This document shows positions 1-6,335 of a stretch of 10,578 nucleotides of DNA, one piece after another. The DNA comes from Candidatus Fermentibacterota bacterium (GTDB lineage Bacteria; JAFGKV01). The DNA is taken from NCBI GenBank assembly GCA_016928395.1, contig JAFGKV010000291.1, forward strand, positions 1-10,578, written 5' to 3'. The notes under the pieces are model-generated. The model searched no databases, was not told the origin of the DNA, and saw nothing but the letters and a program-made list of their open reading frames with translations. A program made the translations under genes and the position numbers. Each line of letters opens with the position of its first letter. The first letter of the stretch is position 1.

Positions 1-11
1 CAGCGGCGTGC

Positions 12-168
12 GGGAGGGCAGAGACGCCCTCCCCTACGGAGGCCTGCGAGGAACCGTTGCCTTGTAGGGGCGGAGCTCTGACTCCGCTCGTGTCGGGCCT
101 GAAGGCCCTCCTACTGTTCGGCTGCGCGGAACCGTTGCCGTCGTAGGGGCGACCGTCTCTGGTCGCCC
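12..168. repeat. cluster of modular intergenic hairpin repeats
   Basis: Four perfect inverted repeats lie in tandem: GGGAGGGC (12-19) with GCCCTCCC (26-33); GCGGAG (70-75) with CTCCGC (82-87); GGGCC (95-99) with GGCCC (104-108); and GGGCGACC (147-154) with GGTCGCCC (161-168). Loops are 4 to 6 bases. Outer edges carry GTAGGGG or CCCCTAC-like ends. Related units recur at 3646-3669, 4404-4460 and 7174-7195, always outside genes, which suggests a dispersed non-coding repeat family of this genome. Whether these act as transcript terminators, RNA stabilisers or remnants of a small transposable element cannot be told from this window. Confidence 0.75.
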
Positions 169-279
169 GCAGGAGGGGGAGCTCGGAGTCGGTATCGGTA
201 TCGCTCTCGAGAGGCGTACCTCCTAGTACGAGTACGAGCGCGAAGCTGGGGTGTACTCTCAAACGAACCGCAAGGAGAG

Positions 280-295
280 TGTGACCCAGGTCACA
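280..295. promoter_or_regulatory. CRP/FNR-family-like operator
   Basis: The sequence TGTGACCCAGGTCACA is a perfect TGTGA-N6-TCACA palindrome, and it extends to 18 bases as GTGTGACC-CA-GGTCACAC (279-296). This is the classical Crp recognition consensus known from enterobacteria. A third half-site, TGTGA, follows at 303-307. The centre (287.5) lies about 62-65 bases before the start point expected from the promoter at 317-345, which is the class I activator geometry. The motif and spacing are seen directly. That this host has a CRP-like protein reading it is inferred. Confidence 0.55.
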
Positions 296-316
296 CATAT
301 CATGTGATCCGGGTCC

Positions 317-345
317 TTGCCGTCTCACGGGATCTTCACTATGAT
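317..345 (+). promoter_or_regulatory. sigma70-like promoter of the subtilase gene
   Basis: A -35-like TTGCCG (317-322) and a -10-like TATGAT (340-345) are separated by exactly 17 bases. Transcription would start near 350-352 and give a leader of about 190 bases before the ATG at 540. The CRP-like palindrome just upstream sits at class I distance, so the weak -35 element could be helped by an activator. The match is by eye only. FCB-group bacteria often use different -10 and -35 consensus elements, which lowers confidence. Confidence 0.4.
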
Positions 346-539
346 TCATCGCGACCTCGGCCGCTCGGTCTCGGGAGGCGTATGTGCCCCGGGTGCGTAC
401 TCCGTCTGCCGTCGATTCCCAGGAATGACTTGAGCGAGTGCAGGGCATGTATCTACATTGGGCCGCTGTGACCTGGTTTTCGGATTCCCCACCCACGGGG
501 CCTGCGAGCCTGGTCGGTCTTTCACACCAAGGAGGGTGT

Positions 540-3479
540 ATGCGTCGCGTCTTTGTTGTCACAGCCCTCGCGTTGATTGTTTCGGCCAACATGGTCGCCG
601 CAGCAACCATGTCGGTCGAGGCGGCTCGCAAGGTGGATCCCAAGCTACTCATGCTTCACAAGGATCCCGCGACCTTCGGCAAGGGTTTCACCAATGCGGC
701 TTTAGGCGCTGCCGTCGATCCCAAGAACGCAGTGGTCCCCGTGATCGTCAAGACCACCGCTCCGCGCAGCAGGCTTGAGGCCGCAGGTGCCACCGTCGGC
801 TCCGTCCTCGGTGACATCGTGACGGCCCGTATCCCGCTGGAGAAGCTGGAGGCCATAGCGCTCTTGGAGGATGTCGAAGCCATTGAGGCATCGTATCGCC
901 TCTACAACTGCATGGATGTCAGCGTGCCTGAATGCGGGGGAACGGCGGTACGGCAGCAACTGGGGTTCACCGGCAACGGCGTCATCGTCGGCTTGCTGGA
1001 TACGGGCATCGACCCCTATCATCCCGACTTCCTCGATGCCAACAACAAGACCCGCGTGCAGTTCATCTGGGATCAGTGGTCATCTGGCACCCCACCCTCT
1101 GGCTATACGTACGGCCGCGAATGGACGAAGGCACAAATCGACGCCGGTAATTGCACCATGAACGATCCGGGAGCACACGGTTCGCACTGCTCGGGTACGG
1201 CCGCCGGTGACGGGAGTGCGTCCAACGCGGGGTATATCGGCATGGCCACCAAAGCCGATATCATGATGGTATCGAACCTTTCGGACGACATCTTCAGTTA
1301 CGGGTATGCACCTCCGTGGTCACCCACCCCTAGCACCATGGGCTCGCTGGACGGTCTTGCCTACCTCTACCAGAAGAAGTCGCAACTCAACAAACCCATG
1401 GTCATCAGTTGGAGCCAGGGCGTCACCATGGGACCCCACGATGGCTCGACGCTGTTCGAACAGGGTGTCGATAACTTCATCACGACCCGTAACATCCCGG
1501 TCTGCATCGCGGCGGGCAACGATCAAGAACAAGACTGGCATGCGCGGGCCCAGGTCACGACGGGCTCGGCGCGAACCGTGTCGTTCACGACCGGCACGCC
1601 CGGGCAGGATCAGCTCTCGGGCGATGTGAAGTTCGAGATCTGGTACAAGCTGGGCGACAAGCTGAACCTGGAGATCATCGACCCCTTCGGCGGCGTCTCC
1701 AGTGTGTTCGGCCCTGACGAGACAGGCTGGCCCGGCTGGATCATGAGCACCGGCGACACGGTCTGGGTGTACTCCACGAGCAATCATCCGGTAAGCCACA
1801 AGGGCTATTTTCTGGTTGATCTGTGGGACTGGAACGACGGCGTGACACAAGGCACCTGGCGCATCCGGCTTTCCGCCGATAACTCCCTGCCCCAAGGCGG
1901 CCAGTTCGACGCCTGGTTTGAACGCAATCAGTACGCCGTTCACTGGCTGGAGAATGTGTCCCTGGAGTCCATCGTTGGTATGCCCGGTTCCGCCAAGCAG
2001 GCCATCACCGTCGGCTCCTACAATACCAAGCTTCAATGGTATGACATCGACGGCACCGGGTGGACCATCAGCGAAACCATGGGCGAAATCTCGGGCTTCA
2101 GCAGCAACGGCCCGACTGCCGATGGCCGACAGAAGCCGAACCTTTCGGCGCCCGGCCAGATCATCGCCTCGGTAATGTCCAGCGGTTCAGCGCCGGATTA
2201 CACGCAGAACCAGCGCTACTACGTTGCGCCGGACGGCGTGCATGTCTACATGCAGGGGACGAGCATGGCCACGCCCCATGTCGCGGGATGCATCGCCACG
2301 ATGCTGGAGAAGAAACCGACGGCGTCATACACCGAGATCCGTGACATTCTCCAGAACACCGCCCGCCATGACCAGTACACCGGGCAGGGCTGGCAGAAAG
2401 ATTTCGGCTGGGGCAAACTCGATGCCTACGCGGCCGTGCAGGCAACCGGCGGCGGCGGCCCCGGCCAGACCGTGGAGCTCATCTATGACGATGGGACACC
2501 GACCAGCGGGTACTACTGGCCCGGCGCGGGGCAAGGTTCCGGTGTTCAAATGACACCGCCACAGTACCCGGCGACCATCAAAAAGCTGAAGTACTACATC
2601 AACTCGGTCAGCGGCGGCGCGTCGTTCAGTGCCCGCACTTATGACACCGTCACCGGAAACCAGATTACCAATGCCCTGACAGTCACGGCACCGGGTACCG
2701 GGTGGCTCGAGGTCGACGTGTCAGGCCAGAACAAGCAGGTTACCGCCGAGTTCATCGTCTGCATGTTCTACGACGGTGTGAATACGCCGACCTTCGGCTA
2801 TGATCCCGCGGACAATGGCCGCGCGTGGGACTTCGACGGCACAAACTGGGACACGTGGAACGAGACCTACTTTATGCGGACCATCGTGCAGGTCGGCAGC
2901 GCCGTCGAGGACGAAATCGAGCTGGCGGGCCTCTCGGCGAATGCCGTCGAGGGCGCCGTGATGCTGGCCTGGTCGCCCTCGGTCGCCTGGGAGATTTCCG
3001 GGTACAATGTGTACCGCAACAAATCGGCCCAGACCGAGTCATGGAACCAGGTCAACCGTGCCATGCTGACCGAGACCTCGTTCAAGGATGAGACCGTGGA
3101 ACCGGGCCAGACCTACTTCTACTGGCTGGAAGCGGTCACGCCTTCGGGCGTCGGCACCCTGTTCGGGCCGGTGGACGTGACCACCCTGGGCGGTCCGACC
3201 ACCCTGTGGCTCATGCAGCCGAGGCCTACGCCCACCAACGGTCCGTCGTCACTGCGGTTCTTCCTGCCGACTGCCGGCACGGTGTCGATGGGTCTCTATG
3301 ACGTCGCCGGGCGTCGCGTGGCCTCCATGATGGAGCCCGAGGAGATGGGATCAGGCTGGCGGTCGCTCTCGTGGGCGCCGACAACATCGCTGCCTTCAGG
3401 CCGCTACGTCTGCAGGTTGGCGCTGGATGCCGGAGACCTGCAGCTCAGTGCCACCAAGCCCTTCATCCTGATTCGTTAG
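540..3479 (+). CDS. secreted subtilisin-like serine protease (peptidase S8) with FnIII-like and sorting-type C-terminal domains
   Basis: A 979-residue exported endopeptidase. The start at 540 is chosen because AAGGAGGG (529-536) sits just before it and a type I signal peptide follows (MRRVFVVTALALIVSANMVAAA); the frame is open further upstream, to 438. Residues about 59-122 resemble an I9-type propeptide that folds and inhibits the enzyme until cleavage. The catalytic triad is visible: Asp154 in LLDTGID, His213 in AHGSHCSGT and Ser575 in GTSMATPHVAG. Oxyanion Asn327 is in AAGND. About 125 residues of beta-sandwich-like sequence are inserted between Asn327 and Ser575. After the protease domain (to about 636) come a beta-rich domain (640-785), a fibronectin type III-like domain (about 793-884, with GYNVYRN) and an Ig-like tail (about 890-979, with LYDVAGRRVASM). 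The tail is of the FlgD-like or type IX secretion sorting kind. The likely role is extracellular protein degradation, on the surface or released. The family call is firm, the substrate unknown. Confidence 0.93.
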   Translation: MRRVFVVTALALIVSANMVAAATMSVEAARKVDPKLLMLHKDPATFGKGFTNAALGAAVDPKNAVVPVIVKTTAPRSRLEAAGATVGSVLGDIVTARIPLEKLEAIALLEDVEAIEASYRLYNCMDVSVPECGGTAVRQQLGFTGNGVIVGLLDTGIDPYHPDFLDANNKTRVQFIWDQWSSGTPPSGYTYGREWTKAQIDAGNCTMNDPGAHGSHCSGTAAGDGSASNAGYIGMATKADIMMVSNLSDDIFSYGYAPPWSPTPSTMGSLDGLAYLYQKKSQLNKPMVISWSQGVTMGPHDGSTLFEQGVDNFITTRNIPVCIAAGNDQEQDWHARAQVTTGSARTVSFTTGTPGQDQLSGDVKFEIWYKLGDKLNLEIIDPFGGVSSVFGPDETGWPGWIMSTGDTVWVYSTSNHPVSHKGYFLVDLWDWNDGVTQGTWRIRLSADNSLPQGGQFDAWFERNQYAVHWLENVSLESIVGMPGSAKQAITVGSYNTKLQWYDIDGTGWTISETMGEISGFSSNGPTADGRQKPNLSAPGQIIASVMSSGSAPDYTQNQRYYVAPDGVHVYMQGTSMATPHVAGCIATMLEKKPTASYTEIRDILQNTARHDQYTGQGWQKDFGWGKLDAYAAVQATGGGGPGQTVELIYDDGTPTSGYYWPGAGQGSGVQMTPPQYPATIKKLKYYINSVSGGASFSARTYDTVTGNQITNALTVTAPGTGWLEVDVSGQNKQVTAEFIVCMFYDGVNTPTFGYDPADNGRAWDFDGTNWDTWNETYFMRTIVQVGSAVEDEIELAGLSANAVEGAVMLAWSPSVAWEISGYNVYRNKSAQTESWNQVNRAMLTETSFKDETVEPGQTYFYWLEAVTPSGVGTLFGPVDVTTLGGPTTLWLMQPRPTPTNGPSSLRFFLPTAGTVSMGLYDVAGRRVASMMEPEEMGSGWRSLSWAPTTSLPSGRYVCRLALDAGDLQLSATKPFILIR

Positions 3480-3496
3480 CAGTTTTCGGATCGCGT

Positions 3497-3528
3497 ACGA
3501 GGGGATGGCCTCCCAGCCATCCCCTCGT
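3497..3528 (+). terminator. hairpin terminator after the subtilase
   Basis: A perfect 13-base-pair stem, with arms 3497-3509 and 3516-3528 and loop CTCCCA, begins 18 bases after the protease stop codon. The core is GGGGATGGC/GCCATCCCC. No run of T follows, so it is either a T-less intrinsic terminator or a 3'-end-protecting structure. Its arms differ from the dispersed GTAGGGG-type repeats, which argues that it belongs to this gene. Confidence 0.65.
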
Positions 3529-3645
3529 CGTGTGTGCCTCATCCCTTCGTACTCGGGTTCACGGGTACGGTCTGTGCGCGCGACCGCTGTACGAGCGGCT
3601 TCCAGTTGTACGAGCGGCTTCAGCCGCGACCCTCCCCCGCATCCC

Positions 3646-3669
3646 TGTCGGGCCTGAAGGCCCTCCTAC
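3646..3669. repeat. exact 24-base copy of the hairpin repeat at 91-114
   Basis: Bases 3646-3669 are identical to 91-114, beginning TGTCGGGCCTGAAGG and ending CCCTCCTAC. The core is the hairpin GGGCC-TGAA-GGCCC. An exact 24-base match between two spacers 3.5 kb apart is far beyond chance and identifies a dispersed intergenic repeat of this genome. Confidence 0.85.
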
Positions 3670-3775
3670 AGTGCCGGCGGCTTCCCGCGTCGAAGCATCT
3701 TGAGGGCAGCCTCTTGACGCACGCACGTCTTCATTGGTAGTTGCAGACTACCGTTCTGTCATCTCGATACCCAAC

Positions 3776-3790
3776 AGAGGAGTGACAATG
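3776..3790 (+). promoter_or_regulatory. ribosome binding site deciding the start of the beta-barrel gene
   Basis: AGAGGAG (3776-3782) stands 5 bases before the ATG at 3788. The open frame begins earlier, at 3734, but only the start at 3788 has this site and opens directly into a signal peptide. Confidence 0.7.
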
Positions 3791-4303
3791 CGCCCTGCGA
3801 TCGTGTCTGTGGCCCTCATGCTCATGCTCGCCCTACCCGCTCTGGCGGCGGAGAAGGGCCACATCTCCGTGACTGCCACCGCCAGCATCTACGATCCCCC
3901 GGGGGATGCGGGGGCATCCCCCATGCTGGGGCTTCGCGCCAACTATTGGCTGAGTTCAAAGGTCGCCCTTGCGGGGAATGTGTCATGGACGAAGTATGAC
4001 GACGCCGGCACCAGTATCACGTATGTCCCCGTCTCCATCGACGGCATTCTCCACCCCCTGGGTTCCGCCAAGTTCGATCCGTATGTCGGCGCAGGTCTGG
4101 GCCTGAACTACCGTTCCTGGGCAGATGATTCGAGGACCGATGCCGGCGTCGAATTCCTGGCAGGCCTCGCCTACCGGCCGGGGGGATCCATGAGCTTCGA
4201 TTTCGAGGTCAAGCGCCGGATCGAGGATCTCTCCGACACGAAGGACTCCGGTTCGTGGTCATTCGGCGGCGGTATTACCGGCACGTGGTCGGGGGATCTC
4301 TAG
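3788..4303 (+). CDS. small outer-membrane beta-barrel protein
   Basis: A 171-residue exported protein. Residues 1-20 form a signal peptide (MRPAIVSVALMLMLALPALA), with probable cleavage after ALA. The mature part has alternating polar and hydrophobic stretches with glycine-aromatic turns (YVGAGLGLNYRSW, FLAGLAYRPGG), typical of 8-stranded OmpA/OmpW-like barrels of the Omp_b-brl type. Its length of about 150 mature residues fits that class. The last strand ends GTWSGDL, without the usual C-terminal Phe, so barrel assembly by the BAM complex is inferred rather than shown. No specific function can be read. The genes on either side are transcribed in the same direction but separated by spacers of more than 200 bases, so it is probably its own transcription unit. 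Confidence 0.7.
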   Translation: MRPAIVSVALMLMLALPALAAEKGHISVTATASIYDPPGDAGASPMLGLRANYWLSSKVALAGNVSWTKYDDAGTSITYVPVSIDGILHPLGSAKFDPYVGAGLGLNYRSWADDSRTDAGVEFLAGLAYRPGGSMSFDFEVKRRIEDLSDTKDSGSWSFGGGITGTWSGDL

Positions 4304-4431
4304 CACACGCATATCGCCCCGCGTCAAGTAGTGCCCCGCATTAGGGCTAACCTTCGCGGCTGACACCGCTTCTGCACGCGGGGTAATGCTGTGCACAGGC
4401 CATGTAGGAGCGCCGTAAGGCGCGAAGACTG

Positions 4432-4460
4432 CCCGGCCGCGAAGGGTCTTCGCGGCCGGG
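4432..4460. repeat. strong 13-bp perfect hairpin in the spacer
   Basis: Arms CCCGGCCGCGAAG (4432-4444) and CTTCGCGGCCGGG (4448-4460) pair perfectly around a 3-base loop, GGT. Just before it, GCGCC-GTAA-GGCGC (4410-4423) forms a second hairpin after GTAGGAG. The two-stem layout resembles the repeats at 12-168. It stands 129 bases after the beta-barrel stop and 67 before the ankyrin gene, so it could terminate the former transcript, but no T tract follows it. Confidence 0.65.
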
Positions 4461-4527
4461 GTCGGGTGTCCTGTTCGCGTTTGATACCGCTCCAACACGC
4501 AAGGCGCAGGATCGGAGAGAATGAATC

Positions 4528-5196
4528 ATGTCTCGTCTTGGCATGATCTTCGGCATGGCCATCGCCGCCCCCGTCGTGCTTGGGTGTCGTGGTGGCATGC
4601 CGGTCGACCTGTGTGAAGCCGCGAAGCGCGGCGATCTGCAGGAAGTACGCCAGCTCGTCGAAAAGGGAGCCCAGGTCAATTCCGGGTGTTCCCGCGAGTG
4701 GACGGCGCTGCACTGGGCAACGGATAAGGGACATGTGGATGTCGCACGCTTCCTCCTCGAACAGGGCGCCGATTCCCGGGCTCTCACGGTCGGCGGCACC
4801 ACATCCCTGCATCGCGCGGCCCACAAAAATCGCTTAGCCATCGCCCGGCTTCTGCTGGAGCATGGGGCGGATGTCAACGCAGCCGATGACAATGGGTGGC
4901 GCCCGCTGCACTGGGCCGTCGGGCGCGGGTTTTGTGACATCGCAGCCCTGCTTCTCGATCATGGGGCGGACGTCAATGCTCAGAACGGCAAGGGGTTCTC
5001 ACCCCTCCACCGGGCAGTGATGCGCGGCAGACAGGAGGCAACGCGGTTCCTCATCCAGCACGGAGCAGACCTCAACGTCCGAACGGCCGACGGCAAGACG
5101 GCCCAAGACCTGGCACGAGAACAGGGCCAGACCAAACTCATCGCCATCCTCATCGGCGCTTCCGACACGACAAAGGAGGGACAAGGGGGCTGGTGA
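4528..5196 (+). CDS. ankyrin-repeat lipoprotein
   Basis: A 222-residue protein. The start at 4528 follows GGAGA (4514-4518) and opens into a lipoprotein signal ending in VVLG-Cys20. Lipidation at Cys20 and anchoring in the envelope are expected, with Arg at +2 giving no inner-membrane retention signal. Residues about 25-210 are a run of ankyrin repeats: a capping repeat (24-56), four canonical ones (about 57-90, 91-122, 123-155, 156-188) with TALHWA, TSLHRAA, RPLHWAV and SPLHRAV motifs and repeated HGADVNA hairpins, and a C-terminal cap (TAQDLAREQG). Ankyrin arrays bind proteins and have no catalytic role. A periplasmic or outer-membrane partner is likely but not identifiable. The C-terminal tail, TTKEGQGGW, is disordered-looking. 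Family call firm; lipobox somewhat non-canonical (Leu at -2). Confidence 0.88.
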   Translation: MSRLGMIFGMAIAAPVVLGCRGGMPVDLCEAAKRGDLQEVRQLVEKGAQVNSGCSREWTALHWATDKGHVDVARFLLEQGADSRALTVGGTTSLHRAAHKNRLAIARLLLEHGADVNAADDNGWRPLHWAVGRGFCDIAALLLDHGADVNAQNGKGFSPLHRAVMRGRQEATRFLIQHGADLNVRTADGKTAQDLAREQGQTKLIAILIGASDTTKEGQGGW

Positions 5197-5329
5197 TAGC
5201 TGTCTCCCCTTGCAGCAGCGGGCCCTACTGCTGAGTGCTGCCCCGGCATCCCAACAAGGGGATACCGCTGGATCTAGAGAGAATCACAACCTCGGCGGAC
5301 TCGCGAGTCGAGGCTCTTCGTTGGGGAGG
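5197..5329. other. convergent spacer between ankyrin and nuclease-like genes
   Basis: The two genes end towards each other with 133 bases between them. A weak stem, CAGCAG (5213-5218) with CTGCTG (5228-5233), and a perfect 12-base palindrome, GACTCGCGAGTC (5298-5309), lie here. Neither is a strong bidirectional terminator, and no gene is seen. Confidence 0.45.
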
Positions 5330-6127
5330 CTACTTCACGAGCTCTTGCAGCTCCGACTGGTTCTCCCGCGAGAGTTGCCGGGAGAGGAATCTGTCGACGC
5401 TGGCCGGATCCGGATTTTGCCGCACAGGTTCCACGACCTCCTCGTAGCTCTCCGGATCCTCTGCGTCACGGAACACGAGAAGCCCCACGCCGAAACGACC
5501 GCAGAGCAGCATGAGTCGATCGAACGCCTCGTCGCCGTCCGGAAGGCCATCGGGGCATTCATAGACCAGGTAGCTCTTGTGGGCAAACATCGAATGTGAA
5601 GCCGTCTCGAACACGGCCTCTATCTCGTAGGTACCGGCAGGCTTGACCTCGAAGGTAATGACCTCGAGGTAGCGACCGGGCGTGAACGTATAGGTTCGCA
5701 CCGCCGCCAGCGTGATATCCGGCCTGGTCCACTTTCCGCCCGTGCTCCTCTTCCCCTGGTGCGCGGTGATCTGCAGGACGAAGTGCTTGATCGAGTTCTC
5801 CCTGACGAAGTTGCTGCCGAGATAGGCGCTGATGGGAGCATAGAGCTCCTTCTCTCCCGAAGGCTTCCTGCCCTTGCCTTCGGCAGCAGCCACGACCAGC
5901 CGAACAGACCCCCCTTTTCCTCGGGCCTTGGCAAGTTTGCCCTCCTGAATGAGCGCGTTCCGGATCTCCCAGTACACATCTTCCGTGAGGTCGAAGTCAT
6001 GCTTGTCTTTCAAGGCCTTCCTGAGTTCCCCCATGAGCTTCTTGTTCCCTTTTGCCTCGCCCGATGTCGGCATCAGCGCGAGAAGCACCTTGGAGAACTT
6101 GCGGAACTCGGCGTCGCTGATCGTCAT
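5330..6127 (-). CDS. winged-helix-like plus PD-(D/E)XK nuclease-like protein, orphan
   Basis: A 265-residue protein. The start at 6127 (MTISDAEF) is preferred over an upstream ATG at 6160 because AAGGAGAG lies a few bases before it. Residues about 1-80 are helical and end in a basic beta-hairpin-like stretch (LAKARGKGGSVRLVV), the shape of a winged-helix DNA-binding domain. A short linker rich in Lys, Gly and Glu follows. Residues about 95-220 carry a PD-(D/E)XK signature: Asp137 in RPDITL, then after a beta-strand gap Glu160 and Lys162 in FEVKP, then a helix-strand pair (SMFAHKSYLVYE) typical of restriction-endonuclease-like folds. No methyltransferase or specificity subunit is next to it. 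It could be an orphan restriction or defence nuclease, or a DNA-binding regulator that kept the fold. No named family is claimed. Fold assignment is moderately sure, function unknown. Confidence 0.6.
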   Translation of the reverse strand: MTISDAEFRKFSKVLLALMPTSGEAKGNKKLMGELRKALKDKHDFDLTEDVYWEIRNALIQEGKLAKARGKGGSVRLVVAAAEGKGRKPSGEKELYAPISAYLGSNFVRENSIKHFVLQITAHQGKRSTGGKWTRPDITLAAVRTYTFTPGRYLEVITFEVKPAGTYEIEAVFETASHSMFAHKSYLVYECPDGLPDGDEAFDRLMLLCGRFGVGLLVFRDAEDPESYEEVVEPVRQNPDPASVDRFLSRQLSRENQSELQELVK

Positions 6128-6190
6128 GGGGCTCTCTCCTTGCTGAAGACATGCGGCCAACCTGGCTCTGTGGAGCGAGGATCTGTGACA

Positions 6191-6218
6191 GTTAGAGACG
6201 GGGGAGCATCTCTGTCAA
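6191..6218 (-). promoter_or_regulatory. candidate promoter of the nuclease-like gene
   Basis: On the minus strand TTGACA (complement of 6213-6218) and TCTAAC (complement of 6191-6196) are 16 bases apart, upstream of the gene starting at 6127. The expected leader is about 57 bases. The -35 element is perfect and the -10 matches 4 of 6. An inverted repeat, TGACAG (6186-6191) and CTGTCA (6212-6217), brackets the promoter core and could be an operator. Confidence 0.4.
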
Positions 6219-6264
6219 GGTCGACCCTGGTAGCGTGAATGTGATGGCCGGATCGAGTTGGCCC

Positions 6265-6293
6265 TTGACTGGGCGCGTGCCACGTCCAATACT
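6265..6293 (+). promoter_or_regulatory. promoter of the ars operon
   Basis: TTGACT (6265-6270) and AATACT (6288-6293) are separated by 17 bases and lie 43 bases before the arsR start codon. The predicted start of transcription, near 6300, places the ArsR-type palindrome at 6306-6321 immediately downstream, where a bound repressor would block RNA polymerase. Confidence 0.55.
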
Positions 6294-6305
6294 ACACGCG
6301 TACAC

Positions 6306-6321
6306 TTCGTTATATGGCGAA
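6306..6321. promoter_or_regulatory. ArsR operator candidate
   Basis: TTCGTTATATGGCGAA is an imperfect palindrome, 6 of 8 base pairs symmetric: TTCG...CGAA around a central TAT/ATA. AT-rich dyads with TTCG/CGAA-type arms are typical of ArsR/SmtB repressor sites. It lies between the promoter and the arsR start codon, the expected place for autorepression that is lifted by arsenite. Confidence 0.55.
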
Positions 6322-6335
6322 ACATAGGAGACAAG

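Larger units (their letters stand above)
1..539. other. 539-base spacer before the subtilase gene
   Basis: No convincing gene is seen here. The first 170 bases hold four short GC-rich hairpins bounded by GTAGGGG or CCCCTAC ends, and two copies of GGAACCGTTGCC (50-61 and 128-139). From 180 to 260 there are small tandem motifs (GGTATC twice, AGTACG twice). From 279 to 345 there is a CRP-like palindrome followed by a sigma70-like promoter. The remaining roughly 190 bases would be a long 5' leader to the ATG at 540. An open frame extends upstream to 438 in the frame of the protease, but it encodes no signal peptide and is read as untranslated. Confidence 0.7.
3480..3787. other. 308-base spacer with terminator and repeats
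   Basis: Apart from the hairpin at 3497-3528, this spacer holds a 15-base direct repeat (TGTACGAGCGGCTTC at 3588-3602 and 3607-3621), the second copy running into the palindrome GCGGCTTCAGCCGC (3614-3627). It also holds a dispersed hairpin unit at 3646-3669. A TTGACG at 3714-3719 lacks a convincing -10 partner. The short open frames here have no ribosome binding site or recognisable product, and I see no gene. Confidence 0.6.

Noticed and set aside
438-539. Upstream extension of the protease frame to an ATG at 438
   Set aside because: The ATG at 540 has a strong AAGGAGGG and a clean signal peptide; the extension would bury that signal 34 residues inside.
1320-2036. 238-residue minus-strand frame opposite the protease
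   Set aside because: It lies entirely within the protease domain, has no ribosome binding site or domain, and is explained by high GC on the opposite strand.
3714-3743. TTGACG promoter for the beta-barrel gene
   Set aside because: No acceptable -10 element lies 16-18 bases downstream.
4324-4940. Two minus-strand frames opposite the ankyrin gene and its spacer
   Set aside because: Composition is Arg, Pro and Ser rich without motifs, and the plus strand is clearly coding.
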